NCBI GenBank assembly: GCA_001770355.1
Contig: MEQV01000287.1
Span: forward strand, 17,392 to 23,572
Direction: 5' to 3'
DNA from: Betaproteobacteria bacterium RIFCSPLOWO2_02_FULL_62_17
GTDB taxonomy: Bacteria > Pseudomonadota > Gammaproteobacteria > Burkholderiales > SG8-39
Length of the DNA: 6,181 bases
Shown here: positions 1-5,947 of the stretch, one piece after another
How positions within the stretch are numbered: position 1 is the first letter of the stretch
Layout: every line of letters starts with the position of its first letter
Notes under the pieces: model-generated
The model's database searches: none
Told to the model about the DNA's origin: nothing
What the model saw: the letters and a program-made list of their open reading frames with translations, nothing else
Position numbers and translations under genes: made by a program

Positions 1-2095
1 GCATTGAGATCACGCGGTGGTGGAGCTGCCCCTCGTTGTGCACGGTATAGCCGCCGCAATTGGCCCACTCGCCGATGTCCCAGCGCTCGAAATTGGTGCA
101 CGCGGGGAAGATGATGTCGGCGAACTTCGCCTCTCCCTCGTTCCAGACCGACTGATTGACCACGAACTCCAGCGAATCGCACTGGTAGGCCTTGGCGAGG
201 CGGTTGGAATTGGTGGTGGTGCCGAAATGCGAACCGCCGTACTTGTACATCATGCGGATCTGCGATCCGCCGGGCACCGGAAAGCGCACCTTGGCGAACT
301 GGCGCTCCAGGGCGCGCGGGTCGGTCGGATAGAACTCGGCCTTGCCGTCGATGATGGCCTCGGGTATGCACAGTCTGGAGATCTTCTGCGCGACACTGTT
401 CATGCTGACGATATGCGGCATGCGCTGGTAGAGATTGACCGCCGACCCGGTGCCCTCGATGTCGCCGGAGATGCCGCCCTCGGCATAGCCGGGGAAGTAG
501 AAGTTATAGTCAATCGGTGTGCCGAACTGCAGGTTGCCGAAGTTGATTCCCGGTTTGCCCAGGCCGCGCATCGCCATCAGGCAGACCATCGCGCGCGCCC
601 ACTGCGTGCCAGTGGCGGAGCGGCAGGCGCCGCCGTAGGCGTTGCCCTTGCTGCCCGCCGACAGGTAGGTCTTTTTCGATGCCCACTCGCGCGCGAGCGC
701 CCGCGCGGTGTGCGCCGGGACACCGGTCTCGGGCTCCTGCCATTCGGGGCTCTTGGGCACGCCATCCTCTTTGCCGAGGATGTAATCGCGCCATTTTTCG
801 AAGCCGGTGGTGCGCGTGGCGACGTATTCCTTGTCGTAGAGGTCCTCGGTGATCCATACGAAGGTGATGGCGTGGGCAAGCGCGGGGCTGGTGGCCGGGC
901 GCACCGGTATCCAGGTGCCCCCGAGAAGCGCCGCAGTGTCGCCGAAGTAGGGATCGATGTGAATGGTCTTGATGCCGAGTTCCTTGCCCCACAGCCTGCG
1001 GATGCTGCCCTCGAAGCCGCCGTAGTTGCCGTTGGTCTTTTCCGGGTCGCTCGACCAGTGCACGATCAGCTCGCATTCGCGCAGGCAATCCTCGACCAGT
1101 CCGAACGGTTCGGGCACGCCGTTGCGCATGCTGTAGCCATAGTGATGCATGCCGCCCCAATACCAGCCCTCCCAGCTGTCCGGGTTGATCACCATGCGGG
1201 TCGCGCCTATGGTGTTCATGAAGCGGAAATTGGCGCTGAGGTAGTAGCCCACATTTCCCCAGGTGTGGTGCGAACTGTGGCTGCTGAGGATGGCGCCGTG
1301 GCCATGCTCGCGCCGCACGCGCTTGATCTCGTTGGCGGTGATATCGAGCGCTTCGTCCCAGCTGATGCGTTGGTAGCCGGACACGCCGCGGTTGGCGCAG
1401 TTGCGATTGCCATTCGGATCGAAATCCACCCGCTTCATGGGGTAGAGCAGGCGGTCCTTGGAGTAGATGAGCGATTTCGAGGCGAGCCCGTGCGGACTGA
1501 GCGAAGTCTTCCTGGGCGGAGTGAAATCCCTGCCGCGGGCGTGCAGGGTGTAGGGCGGCGCGTCTTTCTCGTCGAAATCGATCGGGGTAATGCGAACGAT
1601 CCTGCCGTCCTTCACGTAGGCGAACACCGGGCCGCCGTTGGTGTTGTTGGTGTAGCGGGTTTCGCCGTTGCCGGCGTCGGTGCCGAAGTGCCACCAGGCG
1701 CTGCGCATCGCGCTCAGGGTCTCGGTGAACCAGCAGCCCAGCGCGTCCGAGCCCTCCAGCGCGACCTGGAACATCTTGGCGGCGCTGATGAAGCCCAGAT
1801 GATTGTCGGGCGAGGTGAGCAGCCTGACCGCCAGGCCCGGGGTCTTGAAGACCATCGCCACGTCGGGCTTCGGATGCAGCCCGGCGGCCGAGCGTACTTC
1901 GCCGTCGCAAAATTCGAAGTAGCGCCCCATGGGGTTGTCGCGCGCCTTGATCTGCGCGACGAGATTTTTTTCCTTCAGGCGGCGGCGGAATGCCGGCTTG
2001 GCGCGCGCGGTGATGCGGATCCCGGCGAGCATGCCAAACAGCAGGGTCGCGAATGCCGCTCTTTCAATTCGCTCGGTCAAGGTCTGCGTCATCAT
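1..2095 (-). CDS. AthL/RhL-type molybdopterin hydroxylase large subunit with N-terminal SCP2-like domain (partial, 3' end off the window)
   Basis: Large catalytic subunit of the pyrogallol-phloroglucinol transhydroxylase / resorcinol hydroxylase group of the DMSO reductase superfamily, which adds or moves a phenolic hydroxyl without O2 on a Mo or W bis-pterin cofactor. I translated 698 codons; about 300 more should lie beyond position 1. Residues 149-698 align, from memory, with residues 8-575 of Pelobacter AthL (about 875 residues). AthL His144, Tyr152, Asp174, Ser175 (metal ligand), Trp176, Tyr404, Cys557 and Tyr560 correspond to H276, Y284, D306, S307, W308, Y537, C680 and Y683. Trp354 appears to be Y487. 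As in AthL, there is no CxxC-type [4Fe-4S] motif. Residues 1-142 are an extra domain, SCP2-like at about 43-132. No twin-arginine signal, so probably cytoplasmic. ATG 2095 is chosen; ATG 2092 and GTG 2104 are in frame, and the ribosome site is weak. Substrate is unknown: pyrogallol, resorcinol, a dihydroxybenzoate or another phenol. The family call is firm; the exact reaction is not. Confidence 0.9.
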   Translation of the reverse strand, partial: MMTQTLTERIERAAFATLLFGMLAGIRITARAKPAFRRRLKEKNLVAQIKARDNPMGRYFEFCDGEVRSAAGLHPKPDVAMVFKTPGLAVRLLTSPDNHLGFISAAKMFQVALEGSDALGCWFTETLSAMRSAWWHFGTDAGNGETRYTNNTNGGPVFAYVKDGRIVRITPIDFDEKDAPPYTLHARGRDFTPPRKTSLSPHGLASKSLIYSKDRLLYPMKRVDFDPNGNRNCANRGVSGYQRISWDEALDITANEIKRVRREHGHGAILSSHSSHHTWGNVGYYLSANFRFMNTIGATRMVINPDSWEGWYWGGMHHYGYSMRNGVPEPFGLVEDCLRECELIVHWSSDPEKTNGNYGGFEGSIRRLWGKELGIKTIHIDPYFGDTAALLGGTWIPVRPATSPALAHAITFVWITEDLYDKEYVATRTTGFEKWRDYILGKEDGVPKSPEWQEPETGVPAHTARALAREWASKKTYLSAGSKGNAYGGACRSATGTQWARAMVCLMAMRGLGKPGINFGNLQFGTPIDYNFYFPGYAEGGISGDIEGTGSAVNLYQRMPHIVSMNSVAQKISRLCIPEAIIDGKAEFYPTDPRALERQFAKVRFPVPGGSQIRMMYKYGGSHFGTTTNSNRLAKAYQCDSLEFVVNQSVWNEGEAKFADIIFPACTNFERWDIGEWANCGGYTVHNEGQLHHRVISM

Positions 2096-2104
2096 CGTTT
2101 TCAC

Positions 2105-2133
2105 TTTACATGAGGTTTCGAAGTAATTACGAT
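2105..2133 (+). promoter_or_regulatory. Predicted sigma70-type promoter for the IclR-family gene
   Basis: A -35-like TTTACA (2105-2110, 5 of 6 consensus bases) is followed after 17 bp by a -10-like TACGAT (2128-2133, 4 of 6). This predicts a start near 2140 and a leader of about 25 bases before ATG 2166. The -35 element lies only 10 bp upstream of the divergent minus-strand gene's ATG, so the two control regions overlap. Prediction only. The minus-strand promoter is less clear: a TTGTTA at 2159-2164 has only a weak -10 partner. Confidence 0.4.
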
Positions 2134-2161
2134 ATGCATAACTATATAACGGATAGCGTAA
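2127..2161. promoter_or_regulatory. Imperfect inverted repeat in the divergent spacer, candidate IclR-family operator
   Basis: The arms TTACGATAT (2127-2135) and ATAGCGTAA (2153-2161) are complementary at 8 of 9 positions and separated by 17 bases. The left arm covers the predicted -10 element of the regulator gene. The spacer between the arms is very AT-rich and carries two copies of ATAAC (2138-2142, 2146-2150). IclR-family proteins often bind palindromes between themselves and a divergent target gene and repress their own expression. That this repeat is the operator is inference from position and symmetry. Confidence 0.4.
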
Positions 2162-2165
2162 CAAC

Positions 2166-2984
2166 ATGGCACAAGTAATGTCAACTAGAAAAAACCAAGG
2201 CGGGCACGGTGTGCAGTCGGCCGAAGTCGTGTTGCGATTGCTGCGCCTCCTGGTCGAGGCGCATAAGCCCATGATGCTGCGGGACTTGGCCGCCGCAGGG
2301 GGCATGCCCCCGGCAAAGGCGCACCGCTACCTGGTGAGCCTGGCGCGCGAGGGCTATGTCGAGCAGGCAGGCGCGGGGGGGTTGTACGATCTGGGTCCTT
2401 ACGCCCTGGAACTCGCGCTCGCGTGCCTGGCGCGGCTCGATTACGTGCGTATTGCAAGCGCGGTGCTGCCGGACCTGTGCCGGCGCGTCGACGAGACCGT
2501 TGCGCTCGCCTTGTGGGGCAGCCGCGGCCCGGTTTTCGTGCGCTGGGAGGAGCCGGCACACCCAGTCGCGAGCAACGTGCGCGTGGGCTCGCTGGTTCCG
2601 GTGCTGCGCTCGGCGAGCGGCCGGGTGCTGGCGGCCTATCTGCCCGCCGAGGTCGTAGCGCCTTTTATCGACGAGGAACTGAGGCAGGCGGTGCTGGCTC
2701 GCCGTGCGCCCGGACCCAAGTCGCGCCGCGCGGTCGAGCAGCTTCTCGCCGAAGTAAGAAGCACCGGCCTCGCGCGCGTGAGCGGTGACCTGCTCACCGG
2801 CGTCAACGCGATCAGCGCGCCGGTGTTCGACCATCGCAAGCGCATCGTGCTCGCTCTCACTGTGCTGGGCGACGCGAGCCGATTCGACTGCTTCCGCAAT
2901 GGCCCGATTGCGCGCGCCGTGAGGGAAATCGCGCTCGAAATCTCGCACCGGCTCGGCTACCGAGATGATATGGCAACCGCCTGA
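2166..2984 (+). CDS. IclR-family transcriptional regulator
   Basis: A complete 272-residue cytoplasmic DNA-binding protein of normal length for the IclR family. Residues about 16-75 form the winged helix-turn-helix, with the probable recognition helix around residues 48-61 (PPAKAHRYLVSLA) and a wing ending in GLYDLGPYALEL. Residues about 85-265 form the ligand-binding domain. Its typical C-terminal core is visible as GLARVSGDLLTGVNAISAPV (201-220), followed by a hydrophobic strand. Such proteins sense small organic acids or aromatic intermediates and act as repressors or activators of adjacent catabolic genes. The gene is divergent from the AthL-like gene across a 70-bp spacer, so that gene is its most likely target. 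ATG 2166 is used; the ribosome site is only a loose GGATAG about 9 bases upstream, and ATG 2178 is a possible alternative. The effector cannot be inferred. The family call is secure; a specific name such as PcaR or PobR is not supported. Confidence 0.93.
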   Translation: MAQVMSTRKNQGGHGVQSAEVVLRLLRLLVEAHKPMMLRDLAAAGGMPPAKAHRYLVSLAREGYVEQAGAGGLYDLGPYALELALACLARLDYVRIASAVLPDLCRRVDETVALALWGSRGPVFVRWEEPAHPVASNVRVGSLVPVLRSASGRVLAAYLPAEVVAPFIDEELRQAVLARRAPGPKSRRAVEQLLAEVRSTGLARVSGDLLTGVNAISAPVFDHRKRIVLALTVLGDASRFDCFRNGPIARAVREIALEISHRLGYRDDMATA

Positions 2985-3016
2985 AGGCCTGCCACACTCA
3001 ATCAGTCTCCCGCCGC

Positions 3017-3043
3017 CCGCGGCGTTGTCTCGCGCGGTTTTTT
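3017..3043 (+). terminator. Probable Rho-independent terminator after the IclR-family gene
   Basis: A CCGCG arm (3017-3021) can pair with CGCGG (3033-3037) around an 11-base loop, followed directly by six T residues (3038-3043). It starts 32 bases after the regulator's stop codon, which fits its position. A competing tight hairpin, CGCCG (3011-3015) with CGGCG (3020-3024), overlaps the left arm and is not followed by T residues. The stem is short, so the call is moderate. Confidence 0.5.
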
Positions 3044-3062
3044 GATACTGCACCCGGCACCG

Positions 3063-3077
3063 CTCGTCATCGACGAG
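3063..3077. repeat. Small perfect hairpin in the convergent spacer
   Basis: CTCGTC (3063-3068) and GACGAG (3072-3077) form a perfect 6-bp stem with a 3-base loop. It lies between the two convergent genes, about 84 bases past the stop of the minus-strand oxidoreductase. It has no T tract on either strand, so it is not a canonical terminator; it could slow the polymerase or protect a transcript end. The rest of the 2985-3160 spacer shows no gene. Confidence 0.3.
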
Positions 3078-3160
3078 GCGCAATACGTCCCGGCGCTATT
3101 TTCGTATATCCAGACAGGTGGCCGAACCCTATTGGTAAGAATTCACCAGGCCCCACCTCA

Positions 3161-5773
3161 TCAGGCACCTCTTGATTTGCTCACTTTGACTCTGGCGCAG
3201 ATGTCGAGGCTGAGGTTGAGCGGGCTCACGTGATCCCAATCCAGCTCGATAAAATCGTTGAAAAAGACACCCTTGCCCTTGGCCAGCGGCATGCCGCCGC
3301 TCCAGTGCCCGGCGCAGGCGGCGATCCCCAGGCCTTCCGGGTGGATCGCCTCGGAAAGGCACAGCCTGCCTTCGACGCTTTGGCCCCGCTCGCCCTCGAC
3401 GCGTACGACTTCGCCGTGCTTCAAACCGCGGCGGGCGCCGCTCGCGCGGTTCATCACGATGGTGTAGGAATAAGGATCCAGACGCGCCGCCTCATCGAGC
3501 CAGGCGTTCTCCATGGTGTAGCTGTTGGTGTGGATGCTGTCGCGGTAATAGAAGGCGTAGAAATCAAAGCCTTCCCGGGTGCATTGGTGGGAGATGCAGG
3601 GATTGAAATCCGGCAAGGGTTCGTAGAAGCGCCGCTCGACATGCATGCCTTGCGGCTCTGCGATGGCCGAGATTTTCCCGTACAGCCGCGGCAGCCATTC
3701 CCAGTAGATCGGCACGCGTACATCGAGAAATGCGCGCCAGTAGACCTCCTGCGGCTTCTTCGGCCACTTCATCACACCGTGCTGTTTGAACCACGCGAGC
3801 CCGTGCTGCTCGCCGAAGGTGCTTTTCAGCTCGCGGTCGCACACTTCCTCCCAGCCGTAGCGCTTGTCGGTCGCGAGCCGGTAGGGTTCCTGAAGATTGA
3901 GCGACTCGTTCAGAGTCCTGTTCATCTCGGGCAGGAAGCCGGCGCGCTCGGCAATTTCGAGTACTACGTCGGCATGGCGGCGTTGCTCGCCTTCGGCCTC
4001 CAGCACCGGCTGCCGCATGCTCCAGCACCATTCGCCCATGCCCGCCGGGTGAGCAAAGATGAAGGGATAGCTGGAGCGGGAATCCACCGACTGCAGGTAA
4101 TCGCAATCGGGCAGGACGATATCGGCGAAGTCCGAGGTTTCGTTGAGGAACAGGTCAATCGAAAAGATGAACTTGTAGCGCGCAAGCGACGCCGCGACGG
4201 TTTCCGTGTTGCCGATGCTCATCAGGAAATTCGCGCCGAAATTGAACAGCACTTCGGGGCGATAGGGAAGATCGAACTTGTCCCACAAGGCGTCCTGGTC
4301 CGAGGACGTGAGGAAAGGCGAAGTCCTCGCCATGGTGAACAGGTCGCGCAAGCCGATGTTCTGCGGATGGCGGGGCTCAGGCAGCGGATAGGGTAGATGG
4401 CGGTTCATCCAGGCGCCGGTGACCATCAGTCCGTCGGGTCCGGGCTTCGGCGCGTAGCTCGGGCGCCCGGTTTCGGGGAAGCCCTCGCAGGCAGGATTGA
4501 AACCGAGACAGCCGCCCGGAACATCGGCGGCGCCGACCAAGTGGTTCAGCAGGTCGATGGCGATGTAGTTGTAGACCGAATTGATATGACCCTGGGCGCC
4601 GCGGAAAGTGATCGCTGCCACCGGCCGGTATGGCAGCGTAACGCCGTCCACCACGATGGTGCTGCCGATGCGCGCCTGCTCGGCAAACTCACGCGCAAGG
4701 CGCCGTATGTTGGCGGCCGGCACCGTGCTGATTTTTTCCGCCCATTCCGCCGTGAATTGCCGCAGATGGTCTTTGAGTTTCTGGAACGAGGGCTGGCAGC
4801 GGACGCCATTCACCTCGAATTCGCCCTCGAGCACCAGGTCCACGCTCGCGGCATCGGTGTACGGCCGCGCTGCTGCGGACCGGCGGTCCCAGACCAGCGG
4901 CTTTGCGTTCCCGGCATCGCGCATGTACAGACCGTCGGGCCCGATGAGATAAGGAGCGTTGGTCTTGGCCTGGAGGTAAGGAACATCGACGGCGTGCAGC
5001 ACATTCACCAGTTCGTTGCACATCGCAAGCGCCAGCGCGCCGTCGGTGCCCACCCGGATGGGAACCCATTCGCTCCCCTTGGCCGCCGCGAAATTGCAGA
5101 ACGGATCGACCACCACCATTTTCATGCCCCGGGCGCGGGCGTCTGCCGCGAGCCCCATGTTGGAACACGAGGCGTGGCCGGCCCCGTGCCCCTTCGATGC
5201 GCCGAACACCAGTGCGTACTGGCACAGCTCAAAGTCGGGAACAATGGACCAGGATGCGTGCATCGCGCCGCTGATCATATGGGCGCCATTGCCGCAATGC
5301 AGGCCTCCGCCCGAAGCCGAGGCGTTGGGCGTGCCGAACGCGTTGGTGAAGCTCTCCATCGGCACATAGCTCGAGGTCAGCGTCGTGGTGCGCTGGATGA
5401 GCAGCTTGCGCGGGTCGTCGGCGCGCAGCTTGCGCAGGACAGCGGCGATTTCCGACAGCGCTTCGTCCCAGGAAATCGCCTTCCATCCCGGGTCGATGCC
5501 GATACCCTTCTTTGGATTGGTGCGTTTGAGCGGCTGTTTCAGGCGGTTGGGATCGTAGTGGCTCATGATGCCGCTCACGCCCTTGCCGCACAGCCTGCCT
5601 TTCCCGACCACGCTGTCGGGATTGCCTTCGATCTTCACCGCCACCCCGTTCACCCGATGCACGCGGGTCGAGCATGTGCTGTAGCAGAGTGCACAGCTTG
5701 ATGCGAACCAGGCATCGTCGGGTTTTCTTGAAACGAGTTGAGGCTTGGCGTCCAGCTCGGCGTGGCTTGTCAT
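3161..5773 (-). CDS. Cytoplasmic molybdopterin (Mo/W-bisPGD) oxidoreductase, catalytic subunit, substrate unknown
   Basis: A complete 870-residue catalytic subunit of the DMSO reductase superfamily. A [4Fe-4S] motif sits at C27-x2-C30-x3-C34-x27-C62, with the conserved Lys after the last Cys (CGKG, K64) that links cluster and pterin. C160, in GGLHCGNGAH, is the probable metal ligand, placing it with Cys-ligand enzymes. Cofactor-binding features include the VFGASKG and VVVDP segments (189-225), a WVPIRVGTDGA loop (236-246) and TSDFADIVLPDCD (546-558). The C-terminal beta-barrel domain (about 730-870) is intact. There is no twin-arginine signal peptide, so the enzyme should stay in the cytoplasm, unlike most polysulfide or thiosulfate reductases. 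Acetylene hydratase is unlikely: its catalytic Asp directly follows the second cluster Cys, and here that residue is Y31. ATG 5773 has a good AAGGAAG ribosome site 6 bases upstream. It converges on the regulator gene and diverges from an iron-sulfur subunit gene that may be its partner. Its reaction is not assignable. Confidence 0.9.
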   Translation of the reverse strand: MTSHAELDAKPQLVSRKPDDAWFASSCALCYSTCSTRVHRVNGVAVKIEGNPDSVVGKGRLCGKGVSGIMSHYDPNRLKQPLKRTNPKKGIGIDPGWKAISWDEALSEIAAVLRKLRADDPRKLLIQRTTTLTSSYVPMESFTNAFGTPNASASGGGLHCGNGAHMISGAMHASWSIVPDFELCQYALVFGASKGHGAGHASCSNMGLAADARARGMKMVVVDPFCNFAAAKGSEWVPIRVGTDGALALAMCNELVNVLHAVDVPYLQAKTNAPYLIGPDGLYMRDAGNAKPLVWDRRSAAARPYTDAASVDLVLEGEFEVNGVRCQPSFQKLKDHLRQFTAEWAEKISTVPAANIRRLAREFAEQARIGSTIVVDGVTLPYRPVAAITFRGAQGHINSVYNYIAIDLLNHLVGAADVPGGCLGFNPACEGFPETGRPSYAPKPGPDGLMVTGAWMNRHLPYPLPEPRHPQNIGLRDLFTMARTSPFLTSSDQDALWDKFDLPYRPEVLFNFGANFLMSIGNTETVAASLARYKFIFSIDLFLNETSDFADIVLPDCDYLQSVDSRSSYPFIFAHPAGMGEWCWSMRQPVLEAEGEQRRHADVVLEIAERAGFLPEMNRTLNESLNLQEPYRLATDKRYGWEEVCDRELKSTFGEQHGLAWFKQHGVMKWPKKPQEVYWRAFLDVRVPIYWEWLPRLYGKISAIAEPQGMHVERRFYEPLPDFNPCISHQCTREGFDFYAFYYRDSIHTNSYTMENAWLDEAARLDPYSYTIVMNRASGARRGLKHGEVVRVEGERGQSVEGRLCLSEAIHPEGLGIAACAGHWSGGMPLAKGKGVFFNDFIELDWDHVSPLNLSLDICARVKVSKSRGA

Positions 5774-5793
5774 CAGCTTCTTCCTTGTTCGCC

Positions 5794-5823
5794 CGTATCT
5801 CTCGGATTGCGGCCGCTTGTCAA
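5794..5823 (-). promoter_or_regulatory. Possible promoter of the 870-residue oxidoreductase gene
   Basis: Reading the minus strand, a perfect TTGACA (5823-5818) is followed after 18 bp by GATACG (5799-5794), only 3 of 6 matches to a -10 element. The predicted start, near 5787, leaves a leader of about 13 bases that just contains the AAGGAAG ribosome site (5786-5780). The perfect -35 is encouraging; the weak -10 and short leader keep this tentative. Confidence 0.3.
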
Positions 5824-5856
5824 GATCGGATGGAGCCAGGAATTAAAGACGGGATA

Positions 5857-5870
5857 TTGATCAGCATCAA
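5857..5870. promoter_or_regulatory. FNR/ANR/DNR-type box (anaerobox)
   Basis: TTGATCAGCATCAA is a perfect match to the FNR-type consensus TTGAT-N4-ATCAA. It sits in the 174-bp spacer between two divergent genes for redox proteins. Its centre (5863/5864) lies 41.5 bp upstream of the start predicted from the -10-like CCTAAT at 5893-5898, the standard class II activation distance. It implies oxygen-responsive (FNR/ANR) or nitric-oxide-responsive (DNR) activation of the plus-strand iron-sulfur gene, and could also act on the minus-strand gene, whose ATG is about 90 bp away. FixK- and DNR-type regulators bind near-identical boxes, so which factor acts is open. Confidence 0.8.
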
Positions 5871-5884
5871 GAAAGCTGCTGATC
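5859..5884. repeat. Perfect 8-bp inverted repeat overlapping the FNR-type box
   Basis: GATCAGCA (5859-5866) and TGCTGATC (5877-5884) are perfect inverted copies separated by 10 bases. The left arm lies inside the FNR-type box and the right arm covers the spacer between that box and the predicted -10 element. A further inverted pair, CAAGATC (5821-5827) and GATCTTG (5881-5887), overlaps the right arm. This could be a second regulator's operator or a chance dyad; nothing here names a protein. Confidence 0.45.
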
Positions 5885-5892
5885 TTGTGTGA

Positions 5893-5898
5893 CCTAAT
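5893..5898 (+). promoter_or_regulatory. -10-like element of the FNR-type class II promoter
   Basis: CCTAAT matches 4 of 6 bases of TATAAT, including the last four. A start 7 bases downstream, at 5905, puts the anaerobox centre at exactly -41.5 and gives a 43-base leader before ATG 5948. There is no obvious -35 hexamer, as expected for a class II activator-dependent promoter. Confidence 0.5.
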
Positions 5899-5935
5899 CA
5901 CTGGCGGCATTGCACACGGGTAACGCTGATTCAAT

Positions 5936-5941
5936 AGGAGG
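5936..5941 (+). promoter_or_regulatory. Strong ribosome binding site deciding the start of the iron-sulfur gene
   Basis: A full AGGAGG lies 6 bases before ATG 5948. An in-frame ATG at 5942 directly abuts this site and is too close to be used, so 5948 is the start. Confidence 0.85.
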
Positions 5942-5947
5942 ATGCCA

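Noticed and set aside
510..1910. A 466-codon minus-strand open frame
   Set aside because: It is out of frame with the AthL-like coding sequence and has an Arg/Gln/His-rich composition with no motif; a frame shadow.
17..2113. A 698-codon plus-strand open frame opposite the AthL-like gene
   Set aside because: Its protein has no recognisable domain and is rich in Ala, Gly, Val, Arg and His, as expected for the antisense of a GC-rich gene. The minus strand encodes clear transhydroxylase motifs across the same span.
2096..2167. An upstream ATG at 2167 (minus strand) in frame with the AthL-like gene, which would add 24 residues
   Set aside because: The added codons are AT-rich, have no ribosome site, cross the divergent promoter region and overlap the regulator's start codon.
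2181..3083. A 300-codon minus-strand frame opposite the regulator
   Set aside because: The plus-strand IclR-family protein fits its family from end to end; the antisense protein shows nothing recognisable.
3230..5701. Two abutting long plus-strand frames (3230-4396 and 4397-5701)
   Set aside because: Both lie opposite the well-supported 870-residue oxidoreductase, lack domain motifs and have shadow-type composition.
3161..5773. Acetylene hydratase as the identity of the 870-residue enzyme
   Set aside because: It is longer than that enzyme (about 730 residues), and the catalytic Asp that directly follows the second cluster Cys there is Tyr31 here.
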